Below are positions 39,056 to 51,419 of a stretch of 64,000 nucleotides of DNA, one piece after another. Positions within the stretch are counted from its first letter, which is position 1. Every line of letters begins with the position of its first letter. The translations under genes and the position numbers were made by a program. Under the pieces are notes generated by a model. It was not told the origin of the DNA. It worked only from the letters and a program-made list of their open reading frames with translations, and did not search any database. Origin of the DNA: Acanthornis magna (Eukaryota; Chordata; Aves; Passeriformes; Acanthizidae); NCBI GenBank assembly GCA_036785705.1, contig JAWUZG010000330.1, forward strand, positions 107,501 to 171,500, read 5' to 3'.

Positions 39056-42000
39056 CAGACTAATTTATCAGTAAGATACAGATATGGTATGATACAGATA
39101 TGGATGGGATCTGTAAGTGGCTCAGTCATTTGTACCATTTTGTGGACTGGCAATTTTAGATTTAAAATTCTAAGTGTTGGCATCACTTATGCTCTGTGTA
39201 GAATAAAGAAATTAATAGGAAAAGAAAAAGTGGTAGCAAAACTGATACTTTTTACACTACTGACATTCAAATTTTTATGGCAAGTGCACATAGTAGTTAA
39301 AGTTTGTAGCATTTAATAGTATAGAAATAATTATTTGGGTGTTAGTATATTCTAAAGAAGAAAAGATTTGTGACAAAATTTCCCATAAGTATAAGTAGTC
39401 AGGCAATTTGTAAGAGTTCCTTCCCCACCTCATTTTCATTGTCTCAGTGTCAGAAGATCACTGGATGGATAAGAGAAGCCAAAAGATTTCTGGATGGATG
39501 AGTGCACAGAGGATCACACTGAGTGTCTACTCAAATCAGTGCACTGTTTCCAAGCCATTGCCCTAAATGCATGCTACGGACAAAATAAAAGTAATGAGGC
39601 ACACATGCTTTTTCTCCTTTTGTAAGGACTGTGGCTAGTAATGTGCCTTTCAATGAATTAACTACCTCTTTCTGTCTTTGTGAACTTATCTTTTTTTAGT
39701 TCTGTTTGATGGTAATTTGTTCTCAAAGAAGGAGAATCTTCAGTGGTCTTCCCTGAACTTAAACATATTGATAATATATTTTGTATGTGTTCTATTAGGT
39801 CTTAGACCTCTCAGATGTCCTTTTTTCAGGAGTAAGACTCAGCTTATTTGTAAGTTTTACTCACTGAAATACTGTTTATGTTATATTTTATTGATATTAT
39901 TGCCTAAAAAAAGAAGTCTTTCCAGGCTACTTTATCTATGCTTTTTAAAATTAAGAAAACAGCACTGCGTTCTATAATCAATGTGTAGGTGAACCACAAT
40001 TTGCACAGCTGCATAATGATGGTGTAGCTGCACTCTATTGCTTTTCTTAGGAATCCTGTTCGATTTGCTTCTCTAACCTAGTAATACGTCTGTGTTATAC
40101 ACAAATGAGCCAGCTTATGTTATAAATACCACTTATAACTTTTACTAATGGCTTGTTTATTCATTTAATTCCAGCTCAGCCAAATGATAGGAGATGCTCA
40201 GTTGGAAAGATGTGGGAATTTCAGCAAGCATGGATGTCCCTAAATCATGGTACTGCAGCCTTACACAATGTCTGGCCAATGTAAAATGCAACACAGAGAA
40301 GTTAAGCCTTAATTACCTTTTGAATCAGGCTAAAATAGTAAATATTTCTCACTCTAATGAAGAGGGGAAAAATATTAATATGCTAGCCATCTGTACAAAT
40401 GGCAAATTCACCTATTTTCATGAATTAATAAAATTAATGACAAATTTAATCAGAGAACTAGCCTTGATTCCCTCTGTTCTCCAGGATATGCTTCTAGAAA
40501 TATTTTGTGAAATTTCTAGATCCTTCTAAAAGTTAGATTTCTATAATAGATTAAGAAGTTAAAGTTACTTTTAGAATCATAATCCTGAAGGCTTATGGTC
40601 TTGTATAGAACCCACCATAGAGTGATTTACTTGAGAAGAACAATAAGCATTTAAGCTGATGTTTGAATTTTTGTATACTGCATTCACAACTGGTTTTCCA
40701 GTGCTAATAAATATATTCTTTCACTGATAAAAGCTACCAGAAATATATGAAAATCCTCTAAACTCTTCAAATTTTGTATTTAAAGTTGGCTTTTAGCAGC
40801 CAAGAATGAAAGACAGCAGGATTCTTCTTAAGCAAAGCATCTCTGAGAGTATCCAGCATCAGGACAGGACCACACAAATCTAGTGCTTCAATAACAATAT
40901 TATTAGTGTTGTTCTTAATAAGAATTAGTTTTATTTAATTTAGTATTCAAATGATACAAGAGCTCAAGCTGTACCAAGCACTGCAGAAGCGCACAAGAAA
41001 CTTCTACTCTTCATATTTGTTGATGAATGACATAATAAAATGTAAAAATCAATTTTACAATTGAAAACAACCAAACAACAGAAGCACTGATCAAATAATT
41101 CTTGCTCAAATTGTACCAATAAGTACTCAGAAGCAGATTAGTATTATTTAGTGCTTCAGGAACTATAACTAGAAAATATTCATCTGGGCACCTGTCCAGC
41201 CAGATTTTTCATTCTTAAACAGTTCTTACTCAAGCAACAATTTACACACATACAAAGTGATTGACTGACATATTAGCACACTTATGAAGTCTTTTTTTTA
41301 AATGAAAATTGCCCTTTGGGTTTATGGTTGAATATATTTGCACTTAATCTCCAAAATAATTTGGCTATGCCATCTGACTAGTATTGAGTTGTCTTTAGAT
41401 TCTGCAAGGCCTGGATGACTCTGAAATCTATGGGGTTTTTTCCTTCAAAATGAAAATTAATAGGAAAGAGGCATAAGACTTCACTTTTGCAATGTTCAGC
41501 AGGAACTGCTCTTAACATCCTCAACCTTTTCCCTGAACCGTCAACTATAACTGTTATTGTCTACTTTAAAGGGGAAATTCCTTGATAGTCCTTTGACAAA
41601 GAAGAAAATGCCTGAAATCTCCATCCTGAATTTTTTTATTCATCTGAGGAATCCTTATTAATCACCACTGAAAACTGAAATTATTTGAGTAGGGATGTAG
41701 GGACTGCCATGTTAGTGTTGATTTGTATAGCATTGAAAAACCTTAAAGCTGAAAAATAGTTCTAAAATTCTTATGTTCATGGTATGTAGCACTTGGGAAA
41801 ATATGACTTTTAGGTTACTAATTGTGTTTGTACGCACACAAAAACAGATTGCAGAAGAGTGAACTTTAAAAAATAGACGTAGAGAAAGAATATGCAGCAA
41901 CAGTTGCCTGAAAAACCCTTATGATTGCTTTCTTACACAATTTTTTCAAGCGCTCAGGCCTCATTCAGGAGTTAAGAGTTATGAGACTGCTAAAATGGGG

Positions 42001-42499
42001 CAGCTGAAGAGATGTTAGCTAAATCTTGCCTGAAATAAATGCCTGAAAGGTGTTATTCATTTTAAGTTTTGATTTTCCTGATTTTTTTTCTGACCAACTT
42101 TAAGGCTTTTCTCTTGGTTGGTTTACTTAGTACACAATAATGATATTTATAAGACAATGTGGTTTTCTGTAAATGATGCTAAACCCAAAAAGATTTGTGG
42201 GAAAAAAACCCCAAAACAAACATATACTTTGCTCCTTATGTTTGATTGTTTTCCACTACCAATTATTCTCTAGACACAAAGAGCAACATTGAACCACTAC
42301 CACAGTTTTTTACAAGAAATACCAGATATTTAATCTTTGGAAATAATTACCTAGTCTCTCTTTCCTAAACTGAAGAAAAGTTCTAAATACTTTTGTGTGG
42401 AATGCGCTGCACCAGTGAAGATGTCACTACGGACACAAAGAGCATAATCATTGCTGTAGCAAGATTCTGGAATAACACTCATATAATTTTGTAACCTTC
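39056..42499. other. AT-rich unique sequence, no gene recognised
   Basis: The longest frame (plus, 40194-40529, 111 codons) has no domain I recognise. No repeat family seen. Near 39447-39502 a GGATGGAT-containing unit of about 40 bp occurs twice, imperfectly. Confidence 0.6.
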
Positions 42500-42720
42500 C
42501 TCCAGACCCAGTCTAATTGGCTCATGTTTCACTTGTTCTGGAGAGCCCTGAGATGGACGCAGCATATAAGTCAGATTTTTGAAGTGCAGAGAAGAGAGGT
42601 GGGTGTTCACCTTAGTGTCTCTCCTCTGGACTCATTCCAGCAGGTCCCCTGTCTTACCTTGTGGTCTCACAAGATTGGAGTAGAGGGGGTAGAGTAACTT
42701 CAAATCCATTTGAGTCATAG
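42500..42720 (-). mobile_element. Decayed CR1 fragment
   Basis: The plus strand reads CTCATTCCAGCAGGTCC, then TGTGGTCTCACAAGATTGGAGTAGAGGGGG. This is the order seen in the CR1 copy at about 37605-37710 (CACTCAAGCAGGTC, then GGTGGGGTCTCACAG with a following AGAGGGA). It is a short, diverged piece of the ORF2 C-terminal region on the minus strand, with internal deletions. Edges are approximate. Confidence 0.6.
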
Positions 42721-43662
42721 AGTCCTTGTTCTGAAAACTCCCAAGGAGTGCTAGAAAGACCAGGTTTCACACAAAACACAGCTCTGCATTTTAGCTCAAA
42801 GTGCATCAAATACAGTTTGGTGTTTGGGGTGGTTGAGGAGACTGATGAGTTACTTGAGGCAGAGAAGTCAATTGCATAGATTATACTATACTGGAGTACA
42901 CTAGAATATAAAACTATAAAGGAGGAGAGTAGGCAAAACCACAAAGCTTTGTAATTTTTAAGCAAAAGAATACAATTGTGTACCTCTTTACAACTCATCT
43001 CTCCCTATGCCAAAACAGCTTCTTGGGCCCAGGTGTTGAAAAGATAGGATATCCAGAAGTCCTGAATAAAATCTTCAAGGTCCTGAAATGAATCAGTTTT
43101 CAGAGACATTACTTATTGACTAACTTTTGCTGACATATAAGTCTGATAGTCTCTGAGATTTGTTTGTTTGTGGTTTAATTCTGTTCAGAGATGCGCAATT
43201 TTTCTAGTGTCCAGATGATTCAGGGTTACAGATTCTGTCAGAGAGTCAGAAAATATTTTCCAATGCCAAGACTTTAACAATAGACTTTGTTGCACCTAAC
43301 AGGCCAGTTTCTGTATTTTCTTTTTGGTCCAGCTTTATTCCTATTTTAACCATACCCATGAGTTTGTTGAAATGATTATGATTAATTCACATAATTAAAT
43401 GGCTTGTTGAATAGCGTGTGTCCTAATTGGTGCATATGCTTAAATGTTCTTTATAAATGCTAAAAATAGGTAATCCTAAAGTGCCATATTGAAAGAAAGA
43501 TTAATTATACAGAGATTTTTCTCTTAACATACAGAATTTAATAAAAAAACAAAAACCACAAGGAACTAGGAAAAATAATGAAATCAAACACCTTTGCCTC
43601 AGAAAATTTGATTTTGATTAATAATTTTGTGATAAACAGCCTTTCTTCTGCAGTTAAGGAAC
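42721..43662. other. AT-rich unique sequence, no gene recognised
   Basis: The minus frame at 42654-42998 (114 codons) overlaps the CR1 remnant and has no recognisable domain. Nothing else seen. Confidence 0.55.
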
Positions 43663-44240
43663 TGTCAGGGTCTAACCCCAGCTGGCAGCCCAGCCGCACG
43701 CAGCTGCTCACTCACTCCTGCACCAGCAGGATCAGGGAGAAAATTGCAAGGGTAAAAGTTACAAAGCCCACAGCCTGAGCTAGAGAGAGTTTAATAGGGA
43801 AAGCAAAGGCTATGCACACAAACAAAGCAGAACAAGGAATGAATTCCCTGTTTTCCATGGCTGGGCAGGTGCTCAGCCATCCCCAGCTGAGCAGGGCCCC
43901 ATCACACTGATGGTGACTTGGGAAGACAACAATCGCTCCAAATGTGCTCCCCTTCCTTCTTTCCCCACTTTATACACTGTGTGTGAAATCACAGTCTGGA
44001 GCATCCCTGTGGTCAGTTGGGGTCGCCTGTCCTGGCTGTGTTCCCTCCCAAACTCCCACACACCCCTCACCAGTGCGGCCGTACAAAAAACAGTAACAGC
44101 CTTGGCTCTGTGCAATCCCTGCTCAGCAATAACAAAAACATCTCTGAATTATGAACCCTGGGTTCGGCACAAATCCAAAACACAACCCCAGACCAGCCAC
44201 TGTGAAGAAAGTTAACTCTACCCCAGCCAAAACCAGCATA
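43663..44240 (+). mobile_element. Solo ERV LTR, second family
   Basis: Starts TGTCAGGGTCTAACCCCAGC and ends AAAACCAGCATA (consensus-type end CA, one substitution). Typical internal blocks are CTCACTCACTCCTGC, GGTGCTCAGCCATCCCCAG, GGTCAGTTGGGGTCGCCTGT, CTGCTCAGCAATAAC and GTGAAGAAAGTTAACTCTA. These I recognise from an LTR family widespread in birds. A TATA box lies at 43969-43975. No clear target-site duplication is visible, so one or both edges may have changed. No gag, pol or env sequence is attached. Sense assigned from the TATA position. The two 80-101-codon frames across it are incidental. Confidence 0.85.
43969..43975 (+). promoter_or_regulatory. LTR TATA box
   Basis: TTTATAC sits a little past the middle of the 43663-44240 LTR, with pyrimidine-rich sequence just upstream. 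The poly(A) signal of this copy is AATAAC near 44128, not a canonical AATAAA. Confidence 0.6.
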
Positions 44241-44651
44241 TTAACCTACAGCATTAATAGTGTGTTTTGGTAAATGCCATATTAGTTCCACCAAAATGAA
44301 CTTCAAAATTTATCATTATTACCAAAATAATTTTTTTAAAAAATATAGATACATATTTTCATGGAGATATATATATATATGTATGTATTTCTATTTTTAT
44401 TTATATATATTAACAAAATACAAAAGATCAAAAACATGGACACAGCAGTATACTACAATAGGAAAATAATTTGTACTTATATGTGCATATGGACTCCTGT
44501 AAGAAAATCGGTTGTAGGGGTCATAATTTTTTAGTGGTTGTAGAATTCTGTGACATCAGTGTTTTCAGTATTTTGTTATATCCAGAAAAATGGTGGACAA
44601 AAAAGTTATTTAGTTCTAAGCTGAAGAAAAAAAGAATATGCTTCAAAGCAT
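44241..44651. other. AT-rich spacer with (TA)n
   Basis: Between an LTR and a CR1. Contains an imperfect TATATA/TATGTATG tract at about 44366-44412. No gene seen. Confidence 0.65.
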
Positions 44652-45425
44652 AATCACAGGATCATAAAATGGTTTGGCTTGAAAAGCACCTTCAAAGACC
44701 ATCCAGCCCAACCCACTTGCCATAGATGGAGACATCTGTCACGAGACCAGGCTGCTCAAAGCCCCATCCAACCTGACCCTGATCACTGTCAACGATGGGT
44801 CCTGTTCCTGTATTTCACCACTCACATAGCAGAGAAGTTCTCCTTTATATTTAATCTAGATTGACACTCTTTTGGTTTAAAATCATTGCTTCTTGTCCTG
44901 ACACTACATGCTTTGATAAAAATTCTTTATCTATCTATGTGTTTATGTATCTATCTACCTACCTATCTTATTTATTTGTATTTTGAAAGTCTGTCATAAG
45001 GTCTGGCCCCAGCCTTCTCCAAGTGAATAGCCTCATCTCTCCACCCTTTTTTCGTAGGCAAAATATTCCACCTCTTTGGTCACTTTTGTGACCCTCCTCC
45101 CAGGGTCCCACCTAGCTGAATTGGCCCATGTATTTTCTTGATTCACCTCTCTCGAGCGGATGGTCTTGCCCAGGATGTTGCTGGCTTTCTGATATGCAAG
45201 TACACATTGCTGGATCATAATGAAGTTTTCCTCCACCAATCCCCCCAGTTCCTTTTCTGAAGGGCTTATCTCAATCAATTAATCTGTCAGTCTGTATTTG
45301 TACCAGGTATGGCACCCAAACCAGTTGCAGGACCTTGCTCTTAACCTGGCTGAACTTTAAGAATGTCACATGGGCCCTCTTGAGCCTTTCAAGGTTGCTC
45401 TGTAGGACATCTTATCGCTACAGAG
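44652..45425 (-). mobile_element. CR1 LINE fragment with internal (TATC)n
   Basis: Starts on the plus strand with the CR1 3' tail AATCACAGGATCATAAAATG and the GACCATCCAGCCCAACCC block. It ends near CTTTCAAGGTTGCTCTGTAG. Minus translation of 45033-45278 gives KELGGLVEENFIMIQQCVLA, the counterpart of KDLGVLVDNQLAMSHQC in the 4588-5446 copy. A TATC/TACC microsatellite (44928-44969) has grown inside it. The copy is noticeably more diverged than the one at 4588-5446. Confidence 0.88.
44928..44969. repeat. (TATC)n microsatellite inside CR1
   Basis: TATCTATCTATG, then TATCTATCTACCTACCTATC. Tetranucleotide, interrupted, about 42 bp. Confidence 0.85.
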
Positions 45426-48400
45426 TACTTTTTTCTTGAGATTTTGTCTGTAAAACATTTGGCAGGGGCCATTCCAGTAGAGAGGGTAGAAAAGCAGGCT
45501 GACTCATGAATATTTATCAAGAATATTTTCCCCTTTATATAAAAACTCAAAACACAAAATATCTGAGCCAGCCAAACAATGTATAGAAATAAAAATAACT
45601 CTATCTTCCCTTTTCCTTCTTATCCCATTACGTGACTGATCCACCAGTCAGTGACTTACAAGTATGATAGGAATATGCAAATATGCATGGATAAGTTGAT
45701 TGAAACATGGGAAAATTTATGGCAAAATATCAAGAAAAGAAAAAGGTTTTCCCCATGACAAATGTAAAGTACTTGGCCTTCTGTAGACCTTCTGGTTGGC
45801 ACAAATATTCAGTGGTGTTTTTACAAAACTAAGAGATTTTACCAGCATTAACTATTGTAGAATATTTTGTCCAAACTTTTAACATTCCTGGAAATTGTAA
45901 TCATTAGTTTTACTCCAAGGGAGATCACCCCTTGTCACTGAATAATAGGAAACCTGTTCCTAACTATGTTTTTCTCTTTAATTTATAAGAGAAGTTTAAA
46001 TTATTAGCCAACAACAATTTTGTTGGCTCTTTGTTATAAAAAAATCATCTGCATATGCATTTTGATAGTGATGTTCATGGAAAGGGCAGATTTTTATTAA
46101 TTTATATTCTCTTGAGGTGAACATAAACTGCTCTGTCTCTGAGTTGTTGAACTACTTATTTTCTGAAAAGAAACTGTGCTGCCCAACTCCAGCTTAACTC
46201 CTCAGCTGATGCTATTAAATTCCAGAAATTTTACGGTAGATTAATATAACATTGGTTTTTAACAGGACTCATCAGGTTTTGGTCTGCTATTGGTAATAGG
46301 ATATAAAGACATCCACATTTCCAGAGCTACAATGCATCCTACGTATCCTCATTCATTAAATAAGATCACTAGGCTTGACAAAAATATTGGTTTTGATGTT
46401 GCAATGTACCACCAGCCGCAGAAGATGATTGGTTCCATACAGAGCTGCAGCCATTGAACTATAAGTGCTGTAGAAAAACACGCTAATATTCATTGTTCAT
46501 AAAAATAACATTAAAAAATTCAAAAGTAAATCATTACCATGTCTGTATTATGGACTTTGGGTGGCATTTACAAGGAAATAAGGAGACCAGAGTTGGAATG
46601 AATGTAGTATATAAAGAACTCGACAAAATAATGAGACAGACAACACAAAAAAGAACAGATGTGAGGGTGGGAGTAAAGTAAATTGTGAAGTCAGAAATCT
46701 AAATACATGTCATATAAGATGCTTCTATTGGTGGATCCAGGCAGATGACATCTGATTGGAGAACAAATTCTAATTAAAGTGGAATAGAATAAATATTTTT
46801 AAAGGACTTAAGAGAATTTTCAGTGAATAAAATTACTTACAGTAACTTTACTGTGAATTACTGCAAATGAAATTGCTGATAACCTGTCTGATAAAGTTGT
46901 TAATGAAGATCACATCTTATGCTGAAAAATTTCATATAAGATAGATTAAATTTAATTTCCTGAAAGCACTACATATGCTTTGTCATTTTTGTCACAAAAA
47001 TTAAAATGCTAAAACATTGTTTAAAGTAAAAAAAAAAAAAAATCCCTAAGTGACCTGAAGAATTTCAAGATTTTCTTTAGGATCCACATGCAGTTAAAGC
47101 AACCTAAAAGAATATTAACAATTTGAAGAAAATTACATCAGATGATCTAGTAGTCAGCTATATGGAATGAATAGTCTGAGTTACACTACTTACTTTTTCA
47201 AGGAAAATTACAAGTAACATAGAACTTAATTCAATATTTCCTTTCAAATTGGCAAGAAATAAAATGAAAAATAATGAGACAAAATAAAAAAATAAATTTA
47301 CATTTCCACTTCAGTAAAATCTGCTGCCTTACATTTTAAAAAAAGAAAGAAGGATTTGCTGAGAGTGAAGTATTGTAGATAGAAATTTACCACATTCATT
47401 TTTAGAACATTTTTAGAACATATGTGAATTAACAAGCAAGCGCAAAGCCCCCATCTGCCTATAAAACCAAACAGTATGATGTTTATATTTTGAGCATTTG
47501 TCACAAGAGAATAAATTAGATTTAGAACACAAAATAATTGAAAAAGAGACTCAAAGAGGAAGATATTGCAAAAAAAGACCATTTATATTTGCCTCAAATA
47601 ATAAAGAGATCTAAAATACAGAACGGAATGAAGAATCTGAAACTTTATTTTATTTAAATGACAGTTCATTGAAATTATAACTACTTACCACAGGAAAATT
47701 CACAATAAATCAATTATTTATAAGACCTTTTTGACAGACCTGTGAAGAGTCTGAGCATGACATATTATTCCTTTTTTATTCTAGTAACTAAAAGTTACTT
47801 GAAAAAGTAAAACAAATAAAAAAATATTTTATAGGTTCTGGAAAATAACTTTTTTAAAACAGTTTAATTTATGAACCATGTCATCTTATAAACCAGTTCT
47901 TCTCATCTCCTTCCCCCTTCTTTCAGTTAACCTGCAGAAATTGTCAGGATTTCAGCAGTTGTATTTAGTCTGAGAATGGAATACATGTTGCTGTCTTGGG
48001 AGGAAATCCTGCTTAGTTCTACTTTTCTAGATTAAGATGAATGACCTGTTAACTGAAGCCTAATTATCAGGATATTGGTGGCCCATGTTTACAGATACAC
48101 CAACAGATTGGACAAGCAAAATGCGGATTTTGCAGTGACAGAAATGCAGAATTCACATTACATTTAGATAAAAGTGAAAAGAAAAGAATCACTCACATCT
48201 CTTACTTTCTGTTATTGATCATATGTGTTCCGAAATAGATAAAGTTTATCTGTTTACTCCAGGCTACCCAATATATTTATTTAATCCCCAGGGCTATTCA
48301 TGAGTTTTGCTGCTAAGAAGACAATATTTTTTCAAATTTTATACTTCTTCACCTTTTCAGGCCAGTGTACTCTGGGTGATAATGAAGAAATAGATTTAGG

Positions 48401-49453
48401 AATATGAAGTGAAGAAACCTCCTGATAAGCTATGTTTACCATGTTTCACAGGAAGTTTTTTTTTTTTAATATGAATATTCAAAAACAATTGTAGTGTGAA
48501 TTAAGAACATAGAAGAAGTGTCATAGTTGGTATAAATTTAGTGAGCTGTTTCTTGACTGAATGTGACACTGTGTTCAGCCCACAGTAAGGATTTGGTTTT
48601 CACTCTCGCCCCTCACCACCGTGCAGAGAGATGCGTGTGGGGACAAGGGCTCACCTTTCATGGGCACAGCAGCACCTCCTCATTCAGAGACACCTGCTTA
48701 GCATCAGATGGCCTTTCCCAGGGTCTGAAAAGCTCTCTCAGTGTGTCTGCAGCCTCTATACTCCAAACCTGTGAAGGGCTGCAGTGATTTTCTCACTGGC
48801 CTACCCTGCAGCCACACTGCAGGGGCTCAGGTCCATGACTTGGGTCAGCCTATAAAAATTAAACTTCTTCTGTACATGCTCTATATGGTGGTCTAGAAAC
48901 AAAGACTTAGTCAGAAGGACCAAGAACTTAAACCCCCTGGGGAAAAGTTGTGGAGCTAGTCATCTGGCAATGTTTGTCCCCCACGGAAAACTAGGGGACA
49001 CTCTTACAGAAGTCTTTCAGAAAGGTGGGTAAGTCCAACAGACTTGGGTATCCTGTGAGGAAACTGTAATAAGAAATGATGCATCCTCTATTTAAAAAGA
49101 AAATATTTAAAAAAATATCTGGCTATGCAAGATTTTCCAAAATAAACCAGAAAATATGTATTTTGTTTGTGTATAAATTGCTAATGAATAACTGTGATTT
49201 CAACTCCAGCTTCATGAGAGTTACTGAAGAACTTTTACTAAATTGATTCAACACCTACCTTGTCATATGTTGCTCAAAAATATCAACAGTGGTAGATAAC
49301 CATGTACACAGAAATTTCAGAAAATTAGTAAGCTACCAAGTCTAGAAAGCTATTTAATTTTTCTGTGCTATAATAATAACTTATAATTATATTTCAGTGT
49401 TAAGAAATTGAGTAATTTAGGGAATCTTTTTTTGTGGCACTTAGCAATGAAAC
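45426..49453. other. AT-rich unique sequence, no gene recognised
   Basis: No mobile element recognised. A segment at about 48550-49060 is less AT-rich, has a TATAAAA at 48852-48858 and might be an old LTR, but no matching family or termini were found. An inverted repeat occurs at 46006-46028. Confidence 0.55.
46006..46028. repeat. 9-bp inverted repeat
   Basis: AGCCAACAA and TTGTTGGCT are exact reverse complements separated by CAATT. It is a short hairpin with no terminator-like or RNA-gene context. Confidence 0.75.
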
Positions 49454-49626
49454 TGTACTGGGTTTTCTTTGCCAGATCTTGGAATGGGAGGAGCTATAGG
49501 GGTACTTTTGTGGGAAGCTGCAGGAACCTCCCTTCATGTCCAACAGAGCCAATGCCAACTGGCTCCAGGATGGACCAACCATTAGAGAAGGCCAAACCAA
49601 TCAAGAATGACATAATGCCTCTGCAA

Positions 49627-49634
49627 TATATTCA
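49627..49634 (+). promoter_or_regulatory. LTR TATA-like element
   Basis: TATATTCA, 26 bp after the CCAAT box at 49597-49601. The sister copies have ATATTTAAG at the matching place (29452-29460 and, on the minus strand, 56558-56566), so this copy carries a one-base change in the core. Confidence 0.6.
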
Positions 49635-49820
49635 AGAAGGAAAGAAAAGGTTATTACACAGATGTAATTGTGCTCAGAGAAGAAAGGAGTGAGAATATGC
49701 GAGAGGAAAACTCTTCAGGCACCCAGGCCAGTGAGAAGGAGGGGCAAGAGGTGCTCCAGGCGCTGGAGCTGAGATTCCCCTGCGGCCCCTGGTGCAGCCC
49801 ATGGTGAGGCAGCTGTTCCC

Positions 49821-49920
49821 CTGCAGCCCATGAAGGGCCACGGGGGTGCAGAGATCCACCTGCAGCCCTTGAAGGGCCACGGGGGTGCAGAGATCCACCT
49901 GCAGCCCATGGAGGGCTCCA
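49821..49920 (+). repeat. 39-bp tandem repeat inside LTR
   Basis: Units CTGCAGCCCATGAAGGGCCA... begin at 49821 and 49860, with a partial third at 49899. The first two differ at one base (CCCATG against CCCTTG). Confidence 0.9.
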
Positions 49921-50342
49921 CACCAAAGAAGGCTGTGATCCTGTGGGAAGCCCACACTGGAAGGTCATGGCAAAGTCCTAGGGACCCATGGTGAAACAAG
50001 CCCACACTGGAGCAGGTTTCGTGATAGTATTTGTAACCCTGTGGGTCCCAAGCTGGACTAGGTTGCTCTGGAAGGACTGAACCTTGTGGAAAGGGACCCA
50101 CGTTGCTGCAGATTGTGTAGAACTGTACCCTATGGGATGGAGCCTTGTTGGAACAGGGAAAGGACTCCTCTCCCTAAGCAGCAGCAAGAACAATGTGTGA
50201 TGAACTGACCACAGCCTCCATTCCCATCTCCCTGTGCCACTGGGTGGGAGGAGGTAGAATCTGGGAAGGAGGGAGGGGGAGGCAGGAAGGTATTTTTAAG
50301 TTTTGCTTTACTTCTCATTATCCTGCTCTGATTAGGATTGCT

Positions 50343-50348
50343 AATAAA
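50343..50348 (+). promoter_or_regulatory. LTR polyadenylation signal AATAAA
   Basis: GCTAATAAATTCAA lies near the 3' end of the LTR. The same hexamer is kept in the minus-sense copy as TTTATT at 55702-55707. Confidence 0.6.
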
Positions 50349-50532
50349 TTCAATTAATATCCCCAAGTCGAGCCTCCTTTACCTGTGATGGTAATTAGGG
50401 AGTGGTCTCTCCTTATACTTATCTCAACACATAAGCATTTTAATGTATTTTCTCTTCCCTGTCCAGCTGAGAAAGTAGTGATAGAGACGCTTTGGTGGGT
50501 GCCTGGCATCCAGACAGGGTCAAACCACCACA

Positions 50533-51419
50533 GGAACCTTTGCATTCAATTTCTTTACTAAGACTAAAAAGGACTACCACTGCATCCACACATATGAAGC
50601 ATAACCATCTGTGCTTTAAAGGAAGTGAAAGGTAGCAGTGATTTACTAAAAATAACTATTTTGTTCAATTACTCTTTTTGTTAAGGCTTCAATTCTCTGT
50701 TTAGGCAAAATAGCTGTGCTATTCCCTCTGCATACAAAATAAGGACATGTTCTCCAAGTAATGGAGTTGTCATATATTAAGTACTTACTATTGCTAACTG
50801 GAACGTTAAGCACTTATTATTATGTACATAATATTATTTATTATTGTTGACTAGAGAACACCATCCATATTTCCTTTCATTGATTAAAAAGAACCCCATT
50901 AATTAATTTTATTGAATCTCAGGTATACTGACAGCTATGTATTATCCATAATTTCTACACTTTGCTTATGTTCATTCTTTTATTGCTTCTTCTAATTCCC
51001 TGCATAGATAATCCAAATCTTACTAAGTTCCTTTCTAATCAGAAGCTTCCATTATTCTAATTTTCCCCTTTGAGCCATATTTTTTTCTGTTATGATTTGG
51101 TGATCAGAACTAAATCTGTGTTCAAGAAAACCCAACATTTAGAATAGTTTATTAAATTTTCATGAGCTATGTTATTTTTCAAGGTAAATTCATAGATCTT
51201 CATAACCTGTCATTAAGAGAAATTAATTTATGTGAACAGGGGGTAAAATATTTCTGAAGATTTAGCTATGAGCAGTTAATGAACTGTTCATGATTATTAA
51301 AAGATTGTTCTTAAGCCTTGTTCTGGCATTAGCAGTATAACGCACATTAACATGAAAAAGAATTGTGCTGCAAGCATGTCTCTATTTAGACTATTTTCAT
51401 GTTTGTGAAAGTACGTGAT
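50533..51419. other. AT-rich spacer, no gene recognised
   Basis: Between an LTR and a CR1. No open frame or repeat of note. Confidence 0.65.

Larger units (their letters stand above)
49454..50532 (+). mobile_element. Solo ERV LTR, full length (1,079 bp)
   Basis: Starts TGTACTGGGTTTTCTTTGCC and ends GGGTCAAACCACCACA. Flanks GAAAC (49449-49453) and GGAAC (50533-50537) agree at four of five bases, a probable 5-bp target duplication, which suggests an ERVL-type (class III) element by inference. Sense signals in order are CCAAT at 49597, a TATA-like TATATTCA at 49627 and AATAAA at 50343. This implies a short U3 and a long R of roughly 700 bp. R contains a 39-bp tandem repeat. It is the best-preserved of four copies of this family here (also 1843-1950, 29372-29862, 55508-56765). 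No viral coding sequence is attached; the proline-rich minus frames across it are incidental. Confidence 0.9.

Noticed and set aside
40194..40529. 111-codon plus-strand ORF
   Set aside because: No domain recognised and no supporting signals; probably chance.
44679..44864. 61-codon plus-strand ORF with HPAQPTCHRWRHLSRDQAAQ
   Set aside because: Antisense translation of the CR1 3' UTR at 44652-45425.
46006..46028. Intrinsic terminator or small RNA hairpin
   Set aside because: Eukaryotic context and a 9-bp AT/GC mixed stem without a gene upstream; no basis for an RNA-gene call.
49654..50101. Overlapping 93-128-codon proline/tryptophan-rich ORFs on the minus strand
   Set aside because: They lie wholly inside the LTR at 49454-50532, antisense to it, and are created by its GC-rich 39-bp repeat.
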